A stretch of DNA of 34,075 bases from an uncultured Verrucomicrobia subdivision 3 bacterium (GTDB taxonomy: Bacteria; Verrucomicrobiota; Verrucomicrobiia; Limisphaerales; UBA11358), in assembly GCA_903944085.1 (NCBI GenBank), contig CAJAQO010000004.1, positions 1 through 34,075 of the forward strand, written 5' to 3'. This document shows, piece by piece, positions 1 through 8,994 of the stretch. The first letter of the stretch is position 1. Each line of letters opens with the position of its first letter. Both the position numbers and the translations under genes were made by a program. Below the pieces are notes generated by a model. That model did no database searches, was not told the DNA's origin, and was given only the letters and a program-made list of their open reading frames with translations.

Positions 1-285
1 ACGGGCATTTCATGATGTGCCTTTCCGAACGGCTGCCGCCCGGTCTCCGCAGCGAAGAGGGAACGGACTTTTGATTCGTAATTATTTATGCGCTGGCCAC
101 CAAAACTTGCAAGCAAAAAGGTGCGGTTCTGATTTGGCGTGCGGCGACACGTCGCCGTTTTTCCACTGGAAGACATGTCTCCCAGTTGCAAAGCGCGGAC
201 ATGTCCGCGCACTCCAAATTAGAACATTGGCGCTGAGTCAGCGTGCAGGAATGATTAACCACGAAAGCGTCATTCGCCTTCGGGT
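1..285. other. Gene-free left edge
   Basis: No convincing gene is seen here; the short open frames are arginine-rich shadows. The stretch lies downstream of the giant minus-strand gene ending at 286 and holds one copy of a triple-hairpin palindromic repeat (139-223). A 10-bp inverted repeat (235-244 with 313-322) and a 7-bp stem (281-287 with 300-306) lie across the stop codon of the giant gene. They are not followed by a T-tract on either strand, so a terminator is not claimed. Confidence 0.6.
139..223 (-). repeat. Triple-hairpin palindromic repeat, copy 1
   Basis: The 74-bp core (139-212) is built of three consecutive palindromes, each centred on GACAnGTC: 143-156 (6-bp stem), 166-185 (one mismatch) and 193-210 (a perfect 18-bp palindrome). 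The core begins GTGCG and ends CGCAC. Read on the minus strand it aligns without gaps to the core at 16556-16629, with about 14 differences. The similarity continues about 11 bp beyond the core (TCTAATnTGGA). It is an intergenic REP-like or MITE-like element; no transposase is nearby. Confidence 0.85.
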
Positions 286-3200
286 TCACGGTAATAATCG
301 AACCCGGAAGAAACGCTGACTCGAAGCATCAAGGCTGTTCGTGACGCTGATGTTCGCGCCCGTGCCGGCGATGGAGCTGCCCACCGGTGCCCAGCCAGAA
401 ACCGTTAGGTCATCACTGTATTCCAGTTGGTAGTTCAAACCCGCATAACTCAGCCAGGTGAAAATCAACTGGTTCGCGCCGAGGCTGACGCCGCCAAGCT
501 GCGGCGGCAACACTACGGTCACGAGAAATGTCTGCGTCGCGCTCAAGCTGGGCGTGCCGTTGTCGGTGACGATCAAGCTGATCAAGTTGGTGGCCGGCGC
601 GTTCGTTGGCGTCCAAGAAAAATTTCCGCTGAAAGAATTGATGAACGCTCCGGCGGGCGCGTTGGTGCCGAGACTGAACGTGAGCGTTTGCGCCGGAAAA
701 TCGGCGTCGGTGGCGCTGGCGGTCAGAGATAATGTTTGGCCCAAAACCACCAACTGATTGCTGACGACATTCCACACTGGCGGCGTGTTGGGCACAATGT
801 TGTTCGTGCGCGGCGTGGCCGTGGGCATGAAATAAAGATTCGCCGCGCCGTCGGGATAGCGGCCTTCGCTGATGTCGCTGGATTGCGCGCCGAAGGTGAC
901 GTAATCCACGAGATTGCTGCTGGCGTTGTAGAGGGCGATGCTTGTGCCGCTCTTGCTCAATTTGAAATTGACGTGCAAATCACCGCTGCCGGTCGGCGAT
1001 TTTTTGTCGGCCCAAACCAGCAGGAAGCCCTGCGGCGGGATCGTGTAGCCGGCGGGAATTTGCGAGCCGGAATAAAGCGTGCTGCTCAAAGCGTTGGTCA
1101 GGAAACAGCCGGCGAGATTCACGGTGTTGCTGCTGGGATTGTAAAGCTCGAACCAGTCGTCGTATTTGTTGCTGTCGAGCGGGTCTGGCAGCGTATGCGT
1201 GTTGCCGGCCATCCATTCGTTGATGAACACCGTCAGCGGCGCGCTCGCGGCGTTGTTGGTCTCGCCGGGCGTGGGATAGAAAAAGTCCTGCCGCGAAAAA
1301 CTCTGGCCGTCGGGATATGAGCCGTAAGAGTGATTGACGCCGAGTCCGGCATAATCAATGAAATCGAGCACCTGCGGCTGGCCGTTGAACAGCCGGCTCA
1401 ACGCGAGCGAACCGGTGCCGCTCGGCAAAATGAAACTGGTGTGCAATTCATTCGTCGTCGAAAGATTCGTCTGGCCGTCGGCAAAAATAATTTTGAACTC
1501 ACCGGCGTTGATGCTGGCGTTGGTCGGAAACGTCCACGCGGTCAAATTCGTGTAATTATTGGCAAGATATAGATTCGTCAGCGCGACGATATTCGTGGTC
1601 GGATTGTAAAGTTCCAGCCACGCGGTGCGCTGGCCGGCGCGGTTGGTGATGCCGGTCAAGTTGTCGGCCTGAAGCTCATTGAGCCACAGCGGCGCAAACG
1701 GCGGCAGATTGGTGAAAACGGCATTCGTCGCGCCGGGCGTGACGGTCGCGCCGCTCCAGTTGCCGGCGCGCCAGTTGTCCTGCTGCGGATCGAGCAACTG
1801 CAGCGAAAGGCCGGTGCCGTTGGCGTTAGTCGGCCACGGCAACGCGCCGGCATATTTCACTTTGGTCACGGTCACGTCGCTCGCGGAATTGGTGCCGGGC
1901 TGCACCAGCGAAAGCGTTTCGCCATTCAACTGCAAGGTGCCGGGAAAAATGTCGAACACCGGATTCGTCGCGCCATAAGCCGCAGCATAAGCCGGCGAGT
2001 TCGCCGCCAGCACCAAGAATGTGTTTGGCACAATCAACGAGCCGGACGGAAATGTGTAAGCCAGTCCTTTGAAATCCCAGCCCGACAAATCGAACGCGGT
2101 GTTGGTGGAATTGTTGTAAAGCTCGACAAACTGCGCGTTGGGCGCGAATGGATTGAACATGATTTCGTTGATGACCACCGAGCCGACCGGCGACGGCGCG
2201 GTGCCGTTGAAATTCACCAGCAGATTTGTGCTGTCGCCCGGCAGCGGCTGATTGTTCTTGTCCACGCCGACCACGCTCAACGCATTTGTGCCCGGCTTCA
2301 GCGGAATGGTCGCCACCCAATTCGTCGTCGTGGTCCACGTCACCGGCCACGCCGCGCCGTTGATCCAAACCGTGTCCACGTTCACCGGCGCGATGCCGCT
2401 GACATAGGCCACGTCGTTGCTCACGATCACGTTCGGATTGACGTTGAAATTCGTGGCGTTTTCCACCGCGAGCTGCGCGGCGATGCTCGTCTGCGCTTGC
2501 GACAACCACGGCTTGATATTCGTGTTTGGATCTTCCACCGCTTGGCCGTTCGCGACGAACGAATTGTATTTCGCGTCGAGCAACGGGCCGGTATTGGCCA
2601 AACCGAGCGGGCCGTTCACGAGTTCCTGCAATGCGCGCCAATACATCCGGCGGAAAACCGGCGTGGTAAATAATTTTCCGGTGATGGGATCGGTGACCTT
2701 GAAAATATTTGATCCCGGTCCCCACGAGCCGCCGTTGCCGAGCACGATGTTGAAATCCCACATCAGCAGCGAATACTTCGTGCCGAGCGCACCGAGATAG
2801 CCGTAAAGATTCTGGCCATTTTGCGCGCCGAACGAATCCCAGTTGCCGGCGGTGTGGTTGGCCGCAAACACGCGCATCCAGTTATTGATATCGGCGAGGT
2901 TTTCCATGTTCGCGACGTAGTTCGGCGAGTTGTAGGAATTGGCCGCGCCAATCAGCGAGAAGACATTGGTGAAATCATTCGCCGAAGCCGGGGTGCGGCG
3001 GATTTCAAAATTGTAGCGGTAGCGCGCCACTTTCTTGACGCCGCCGGTCGTGACGTAATTTGACAACGTGCACCAGGCGTCGTTCACAAACGGAATGGAC
3101 GCGCTGCCCGGCGCGGGACCAAATTCAAACCACGGCTGCATTTTGTAAAGCCAGCCGTCGGCGTCGTTCGGAAAATGTTCCTTCACCACGTCGCCGTCGG

Positions 3201-6200
3201 GACATTGCGCGTCTTCCATGAGCGTGCCCCGGCGGTTGCCGTTGACATAGACTGCAATGTAACGGCGATTCAACCACGGCACGCCAAGCGCGCGAAGAAA
3301 AGTATTTGCCGTCTGTTCGCGTTGAATACTCGCATCGTCGCCCGCGCCGTTGCCGGGCTGATGAATTTTGTTGAACGACGTCGCGCCGAGAAACTCGTCG
3401 TCATCCTGAAAAGTCCATTTGTAATGGCACAGCGCGCCGGTGGGCGTGGTGAATCCCTGATGATACGGACTGCCGGCGAAACGCGCCTGCGCGTTGTAAA
3501 TGATGCGGTTATTGTTGACCATCGTGCAGTCCCACGACTCGTTGCTCAAATCCGACAGCGCCGACCAGCGCGTCGCGTTCGTCTGCGTGATCCACAAATG
3601 ATAGACACTGAAGCTGCCGCTGGGGTTGCTGTCGCCGAACATCACCACGCATTCCGGCGGGATGCCATTATTGTTCAGTAGCGCTGGGAAACGCGTCGCG
3701 GCTCCGCGCGTGTCGGTCGCGGAAATATAAAACGCGACAATCGCGTTGCTGCTCGTTACGGGCGCGGGAATCGTGGCGCTGAAAATCCCGTCGTTCGCCA
3801 GCGCGTCGCCGCCGGTGCCGTCATCTTTCATTAGCACGGAAGTGTAATTCATCGAGGGATCAATCCGGTAATTGAGCGTCAGATTTTGCACGCCGTCGGG
3901 ATCATGCACGCGCGCCGTCACCACGACCGGCTGGTTCGTGGCCGGCACAGCGGGCGAATGACTGACTTCATAAACCGCCGGCCCGGCGTTCGTGGCGTAA
4001 CGGCTGTTAGGCATTCCCGGCGTGCCAAGATTCGGCGGCACCGGCAGCGTGCCGGAGGCTTCGAGCCAGTTGCCGTTGAGCCGCATCAACACTTCCGGCC
4101 AGCCGCGCAGCCAGCGGGCTTTGAACCGCAGCGTCGCCATTTGTCCGGCGACCATTTGATTTGTCGTCAAAGCCATTTCGCAGGAATTGTCGCCGGGCCA
4201 GATGCGGTCGCTGCAACGAATGTGCAAGGAATGGCTGCTGTTGTAGCCTTCGTTTTCCTGGCTCGAACGCACTTCGCAGCCTTGAAAAGTCCAATTCGTG
4301 CTGCCGCTTTCAAAATCAGGATTGGCGACGAGATTGATGGAACTCGAATTGGAATGAACTTCGATGTTGTCCACCAGACATTCGCCCACGTCGAGAATTC
4401 CAATTTGCGCGTAATCTATGGACGGATCGTAGTTTTTGCCGAGATCCAAAACGCCGGTGTTTTCAATGTCGGTCCAGGACGATTTATGCGTTTCGTCGCT
4501 GTCGCCCCAGTTCGCGGCGAGGCGATGGTTCGCGCGCGGGTCGAGCAATTCCAAACTGCTCCCGCCGCCGGATGACCATTGGCCCCAGCGTCCGCCGGTG
4601 CCGTAAGTCACTTCGTCCTCGACGACGTAAATGACATTCGTGGCCAGACCGTGGCTGTTGGTGACGGTCAGGTTTTGCGGCATCGCCAGCGCCACGCGCT
4701 CGCCGTTGTGCGACAAACGGCCGCCAAAATTTCCGAGCGTATTGGAGGAATTCAGATTCGGATATTTCGCAAACAGATTCGTCATGTTGGCCGCGAGGAC
4801 AAGATAGCCGTTCGCCGCCAGCGTGGTGTTCGTCGGAAACACAAACGTGACGCCGAAAGTAAACTGCCAGTTGGACAAATTCACCGCATTTGTGCCTTGG
4901 TTATAAATTTCGATGTATTGGTCGGCATCGTTGCCGCTGATCGGGTCATACATCAATTCGTTGATGACGACTGTGCCGATCAAAATCGGCGCATTGCTCG
5001 CGCCCGGCGTGCGCGCGCTCAGCGGATAAAACGCGTTGGCTCCGTCCGGCCAGCGGCCGAGCGAAACACCGTCAGCTTGGGCTTCGTATTGCACCGCGTC
5101 CAAGATGCGGCTGCCATCCGGCTTGATGAAATAAATCGTCGAGCCGGAGCCGTCGGGAATAAAACCGAGTTGGTTTTGATCGAACGAAATAAATCCGCTT
5201 GGCGCAATCGTCGTGCCGTTCGGAATGACAAATTTATTTGTAGTCGTGTCGTCGGTGAGGATGCAGCCGGAAAGGTCGTTGGTCAGGCTGCTGTGGTTGT
5301 AAAGCTCGACAAATTCAAGCACGGCGGGATTTTCCGAGTGCGCCAAAATTTCGTTGATGACGACGCTGCGCAGCAGGCTGGGGCGAAAACTTTCCATCGC
5401 GCCGGGCGAGCCGCCGACCACGTCGCTGATGTCCCACGCGCGCGGGCCTTCCTCGCCGTAAGTCGGATTGGCGAGCACGATGGAATGGCCAGAGCCGTCG
5501 GCTGCAACCGGCCACGGATACACGTTGGAATACGGCACGGTCAGTAGCACCGCGCCGACTTCGTCGAGCAGTTGGAGCGTGCCGGATTTTTTCAGGCTGC
5601 CGGTGTAACCGACCACATTCGTGACTCCGTAAACCGCCGTGATGTCCGCCGGCGACGCCGCAAGACAAATAAATCCGCCGCCGGGAATCGTCGTGTTGGT
5701 CGGAAACGTGTAGCTCATGTTGTCGCCGACAACTTGATAGCTGCTGATGTCCTGGAAAAACGGATTGGAATTGTAAATTTCCAAAAATTCCAGATTGCGG
5801 CCGTCCGTGCGCGGCGCGGGTTTATACATGATTTCCGAAATCGCAATCGGACTCTTGCGGCTGGACGGCCCGAGCTGGTCGTGCGGATTGACGATGGTCG
5901 CCACCACGGCGTTCGTGCTCGTGTCAGAAACGTTGCTGAATTGCGCGGTCGTGGTCAGGCTGCTGTTGTGGCTGCTGACAAACAGGCCGAAGTAAATTTG
6001 CGCCGGCATCGAAATGGTGACGCTGCCGAGTGGCGTCCAGTTCACGCCGTCGTAGCTGCCGAAGCCGGTGAACACGTTGCCCGCGCGTTTGAGCCGCAGC
6101 CAGGTGTTCGGATAATTCGCCGGAAAATTTCCCGTGACGACATTCGTCGAATAGGCCAAGCCGCGATATTCAAAAAACGTGTCGTTCATGTCCGGCGTGG

Positions 6201-8571
6201 CGACGCTGGCGGCGAAACGGCTGCCGGGATCGAGCGTTTCGCGCGCGAGCAAACCGGCCTTGGCCCACAAATCCGACAAACCGAGGCCGGCCAATCTCGC
6301 GGTGACATCGAAATCGCCGGTGCGCAGTTGATACTGAAAACTGAATTGATCCGCCACGCCGCCGAGATCACTTCCCGCCGCCGTCACATTCACGCCGTTG
6401 CTGACGACGGTAACGACGGACGGAATTTGTCCGCTGCCGATGTCCTGCGAGGCGAATTGCGTGGCGACAAAACTGGCCAGCGTGTTTGTGGCAATCGTGT
6501 TCGGCGTCGCGGCGAGATCGCGGACATTGTTGATGACGACTGCATAATTGCTGCCGTTAACCAGCGGCGCGGTGGTGAGCAAAATTGTGTTGTTCGTTCC
6601 GTAAAACGCCGCGCCGGTGACGCCGATGCCGTTGGTGAAAACATAATTTGCAAAGTTTGTCGCGCTCGCCGCCTCGACGGGCTGGGAGAAAACAATTTGC
6701 ACATTGGTCGGGCCGAGATTGAAAATTTGCGCGACGGTCGGCGGCACGGTGTCCACCGACACGGTGAGCACGGCGTTGCTGCTGAACTGCGCCTTGCCGG
6801 GCACCATCACCACCGCGCGATAAACCGCGCCGCTGTTGTTGGTCGCCAGCGGCGGCGTGGTGTAGCTCGCGCCGTTCGCGCCGGCAATGTCGAAGCCGTT
6901 CAACTGCCACTGGTAGCTGACGTTGGTGGTGAGGCTCGAATTGCCCGTGCCGGCGACCGTGAACGTGGCGGATTGTCCGGCGAGCACGCTCGCGTTCGCC
7001 GGTTGTTGCGTGATGGCCACCGAAGCGTTGGTGCCGTTCAAATAATTGCCGAGAAATTGTCCGGGGATAACGATCCATGTCTGGTTCGTCGGCGTTTTCC
7101 AAGCCGCGTAAAAATAATCGCTGCCGGTGTTCTCCTTCATCAAGCCCTCGATGTAATATCGCTGGCCCGCGTTGAGCGTGACGGCGACGGACGTGTGCGA
7201 ATCGAAGCTGCCGCCGGCGCCGGTTTCCTGCGAGAGCAAAACTTTGCCGGTCGGACTGTCGTTGGTGCTCAAAAACAATTGCGAATTGTCGTCGCTGTGG
7301 ACGGCAAAATAATATTGGCCGGTGAGCGGCGGCATCAGCCAGCCCCACATCCGGCCGCCGTAATAGTTGGTGATATTTTCCACCGGCCAGCCCATGCTCG
7401 GCGGAAAATCCACCGCGCCGGGATTGTTCGGAAAAGCGGCGTTCGTTGTCAGATTGATCACCGCCGCGCCGGTGATGTTGAAATATAACTCGCGTTCCAT
7501 GTAGCCAGACGCGAAGCCGATGTTCGTGAAAACGGTCTGCGAATTGGTGGCGATGAATTGCAGTCCGGTCGCCGCGTCGGCCACGCCATTGACCGTCAAC
7601 CAATGCGGCGCGAACGGCAACTGGCTCGCTGTGGTGAGTTGCACCGTTTGATTATTGGTGCCAAACGCCGCACTGAAAATCGTCAGCGTGCCCGTGGAAT
7701 TGGTCAGCTTGTAGTTGGCGAGATTCGTCGCGCCGGCGGCTTGAACCGGCATGGAAAACACCACCTGCAATAAATTATTTCCGCTGTTGGTCACCGCAAT
7801 CACCATCGGCGCATTTGTGTTGGTGGAGGCGAATTCCTGGAGCCGCAGGCCGTTCAGCGCATAGCAATACGGCCCGTTGGCGAGGCCGACGCCGGGAATC
7901 GTGTTCGTGTATTGTGTCGTTTTCACCGCAAAAGTGCCGCTGGTGCCGGGAATAATATTTTCCCAATCCGCCATGTCGCCGTTGGTGTTGATGCCGGTGC
8001 AGACGGCAACTTGATTTGTCGCGAGGCCGTTGGTGTAACAGCCGCTGGTGTGTGCGCTGGTGAAAGAAACCGCGCCGTCAATTTCAAAGAGCGACCAGCG
8101 ATTCGTGTAAGTCGAAACTCCGCGCACGGCGCTGCCTTTGAAACTGTAAGTCTTGTAAGGATTCAGCCCGGTGAACGTGTAAGTCACCGTTGCGCTACCG
8201 GTCACATGGGCCACCGCGTCGGTGTTGGTGCCGCCGGAAAAATCCACGTAACCGTTGAATACATTATAGAGAGGCGTGCCCGCAGCGGGATTGGCACCCG
8301 GTGACGACGCCGCGACCGTGCCGGTGCGGGTGATGGTGACGACGACCGGCAGGTTCGTGCCCGCAATGATGTCCTTCAACGCGCCGCTGGCTCCGGGGCT
8401 GTTGCCAAAAATGTTCCACGTCGTCGCATTGGAAGAGGTCGTCACGCCGATGGTGCCGGGCGCGTGATCGTTGAAAGCAATAAATTGTGCCTGTGCCGGG
8501 CCGGAGAGAAGCAGCGCCCAAACCAGGCAAGCCGGTTGAAGCCAGAGCGATGGCAGGAGTTTTGGTTTCAT
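286..8571 (-). CDS. Giant exported multidomain protein: PA14, Ig-like, lamin-tail and CotH-kinase domains
   Basis: This 2761-residue protein is predicted to be secreted. ATG 8571 is chosen because it begins a signal peptide (MKPKLL, hydrophobic core, cleavage near AQA/QF, about residue 28) and has GAAAG upstream; the frame stays open to 8763 but those codons look non-coding. Approximate order: N-terminal beta region 30-345; PA14 350-494; Ig-like 519-604; SbsA-type Ig-like 604-702; laminin-G/DUF1349-like sandwich 704-884; three lamin-tail domains 903-1334, each opening with an I-x-E-I/L-M-like motif; carbohydrate-binding-like module 1400-1517; CotH-kinase domain 1650-2032 with HTAGNWD and LMWDFN; three more lamin-tail domains 2127-2590; putative Ig domain 2594-2685; C-terminal YQLEYSDDL...FFRVRLLP module typical of verrucomicrobial exoproteins. 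PA14 and sandwich domains suggest carbohydrate binding. CotH family members phosphorylate proteins in spore coats; the target here is unknown. It appears monocistronic. Confidence 0.95.
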   Translation of the reverse strand: MKPKLLPSLWLQPACLVWALLLSGPAQAQFIAFNDHAPGTIGVTTSSNATTWNIFGNSPGASGALKDIIAGTNLPVVVTITRTGTVAASSPGANPAAGTPLYNVFNGYVDFSGGTNTDAVAHVTGSATVTYTFTGLNPYKTYSFKGSAVRGVSTYTNRWSLFEIDGAVSFTSAHTSGCYTNGLATNQVAVCTGINTNGDMADWENIIPGTSGTFAVKTTQYTNTIPGVGLANGPYCYALNGLRLQEFASTNTNAPMVIAVTNSGNNLLQVVFSMPVQAAGATNLANYKLTNSTGTLTIFSAAFGTNNQTVQLTTASQLPFAPHWLTVNGVADAATGLQFIATNSQTVFTNIGFASGYMERELYFNITGAAVINLTTNAAFPNNPGAVDFPPSMGWPVENITNYYGGRMWGWLMPPLTGQYYFAVHSDDNSQLFLSTNDSPTGKVLLSQETGAGGSFDSHTSVAVTLNAGQRYYIEGLMKENTGSDYFYAAWKTPTNQTWIVIPGQFLGNYLNGTNASVAITQQPANASVLAGQSATFTVAGTGNSSLTTNVSYQWQLNGFDIAGANGASYTTPPLATNNSGAVYRAVVMVPGKAQFSSNAVLTVSVDTVPPTVAQIFNLGPTNVQIVFSQPVEAASATNFANYVFTNGIGVTGAAFYGTNNTILLTTAPLVNGSNYAVVINNVRDLAATPNTIATNTLASFVATQFASQDIGSGQIPSVVTVVSNGVNVTAAGSDLGGVADQFSFQYQLRTGDFDVTARLAGLGLSDLWAKAGLLARETLDPGSRFAASVATPDMNDTFFEYRGLAYSTNVVTGNFPANYPNTWLRLKRAGNVFTGFGSYDGVNWTPLGSVTISMPAQIYFGLFVSSHNSSLTTTAQFSNVSDTSTNAVVATIVNPHDQLGPSSRKSPIAISEIMYKPAPRTDGRNLEFLEIYNSNPFFQDISSYQVVGDNMSYTFPTNTTIPGGGFICLAASPADITAVYGVTNVVGYTGSLKKSGTLQLLDEVGAVLLTVPYSNVYPWPVAADGSGHSIVLANPTYGEEGPRAWDISDVVGGSPGAMESFRPSLLRSVVINEILAHSENPAVLEFVELYNHSSLTNDLSGCILTDDTTTNKFVIPNGTTIAPSGFISFDQNQLGFIPDGSGSTIYFIKPDGSRILDAVQYEAQADGVSLGRWPDGANAFYPLSARTPGASNAPILIGTVVINELMYDPISGNDADQYIEIYNQGTNAVNLSNWQFTFGVTFVFPTNTTLAANGYLVLAANMTNLFAKYPNLNSSNTLGNFGGRLSHNGERVALAMPQNLTVTNSHGLATNVIYVVEDEVTYGTGGRWGQWSSGGGSSLELLDPRANHRLAANWGDSDETHKSSWTDIENTGVLDLGKNYDPSIDYAQIGILDVGECLVDNIEVHSNSSSINLVANPDFESGSTNWTFQGCEVRSSQENEGYNSSHSLHIRCSDRIWPGDNSCEMALTTNQMVAGQMATLRFKARWLRGWPEVLMRLNGNWLEASGTLPVPPNLGTPGMPNSRYATNAGPAVYEVSHSPAVPATNQPVVVTARVHDPDGVQNLTLNYRIDPSMNYTSVLMKDDGTGGDALANDGIFSATIPAPVTSSNAIVAFYISATDTRGAATRFPALLNNNGIPPECVVMFGDSNPSGSFSVYHLWITQTNATRWSALSDLSNESWDCTMVNNNRIIYNAQARFAGSPYHQGFTTPTGALCHYKWTFQDDDEFLGATSFNKIHQPGNGAGDDASIQREQTANTFLRALGVPWLNRRYIAVYVNGNRRGTLMEDAQCPDGDVVKEHFPNDADGWLYKMQPWFEFGPAPGSASIPFVNDAWCTLSNYVTTGGVKKVARYRYNFEIRRTPASANDFTNVFSLIGAANSYNSPNYVANMENLADINNWMRVFAANHTAGNWDSFGAQNGQNLYGYLGALGTKYSLLMWDFNIVLGNGGSWGPGSNIFKVTDPITGKLFTTPVFRRMYWRALQELVNGPLGLANTGPLLDAKYNSFVANGQAVEDPNTNIKPWLSQAQTSIAAQLAVENATNFNVNPNVIVSNDVAYVSGIAPVNVDTVWINGAAWPVTWTTTTNWVATIPLKPGTNALSVVGVDKNNQPLPGDSTNLLVNFNGTAPSPVGSVVINEIMFNPFAPNAQFVELYNNSTNTAFDLSGWDFKGLAYTFPSGSLIVPNTFLVLAANSPAYAAAYGATNPVFDIFPGTLQLNGETLSLVQPGTNSASDVTVTKVKYAGALPWPTNANGTGLSLQLLDPQQDNWRAGNWSGATVTPGATNAVFTNLPPFAPLWLNELQADNLTGITNRAGQRTAWLELYNPTTNIVALTNLYLANNYTNLTAWTFPTNASINAGEFKIIFADGQTNLSTTNELHTSFILPSGTGSLALSRLFNGQPQVLDFIDYAGLGVNHSYGSYPDGQSFSRQDFFYPTPGETNNAASAPLTVFINEWMAGNTHTLPDPLDSNKYDDWFELYNPSSNTVNLAGCFLTNALSSTLYSGSQIPAGYTIPPQGFLLVWADKKSPTGSGDLHVNFKLSKSGTSIALYNASSNLVDYVTFGAQSSDISEGRYPDGAANLYFMPTATPRTNNIVPNTPPVWNVVSNQLVVLGQTLSLTASATDADFPAQTLTFSLGTNAPAGAFINSFSGNFSWTPTNAPATNLISLIVTDNGTPSLSATQTFLVTVVLPPQLGGVSLGANQLIFTWLSYAGLNYQLEYSDDLTVSGWAPVGSSIAGTGANISVTNSLDASSQRFFRVRLLP

Positions 8572-8994
8572 TATTTTCTTTCGGTAATCAACGGTGAAAA
8601 TCGGGGCACCAGGGCGCACGAGTTTGGGGACGGTTGAGGCATTCGTAATGCCAGACGTTCTGGATGGCAAAAAGGAATCATGCAAAACCATGAGTTCAAA
8701 GCATCGGCCAGCGGCCGGCCTTAAATCCATTGGGTTACTCAGGTATTTAAAGGCTGCTTCCATCGGGTTTCAAGCGGTATTTTCCACCAGCCATCGCGAC
8801 CGGCCATTCGCGGACACGGTTTCACCGGCCATCGCCCGGCGAGATTTCGGCTGGCGAAATCATCCGTCGGCGCGATTAATCAGCATGAGCATCTCCATTT
8901 GCCGAAGCCCGGTGTGGCCTGCCTCTTTTCCACGCGGCGATTGACACGCGCAAACTTTTTTGCGGAAATAAGCAAAACCAATTTCCAACATCAG
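8572..8994. other. Divergent intergenic region between the giant exoprotein and acs
   Basis: This 423-bp spacer holds the upstream regions of two divergent genes and no convincing ORF. On minus, TTGAAA (8768-8773) and TTAAAT (8745-8750) are separated by 17 bp, a plausible sigma-70-type promoter for the exoprotein that would give a leader of roughly 170 nt. On plus, a consensus TTGACA lies at 8941-8946, just ahead of acs, but the -10 hexamer is unclear. A small inverted repeat CCAGA-CGT-TCTGG sits at 8651-8663. Confidence 0.5.
8745..8773 (-). promoter_or_regulatory. Possible promoter of the giant exoprotein gene
   Basis: Minus-strand TTGAAA (8768-8773) and TTAAAT (8745-8750) are 17 bp apart, close to the housekeeping consensus. 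This is pattern matching only. Confidence 0.35.

Noticed and set aside
235-322. Inverted repeat and hairpin over the stop codon of the giant gene as a terminator
   Set aside because: The stems are real (10 bp and 7 bp), but no T-tract follows on minus and the loop of the longer one is about 70 nt.
5572-7488. Plus-strand open frame of 638 codons antisense to the giant exoprotein
   Set aside because: Arginine, valine and alanine-rich composition without domains; it is the GC-driven shadow of the coding strand.
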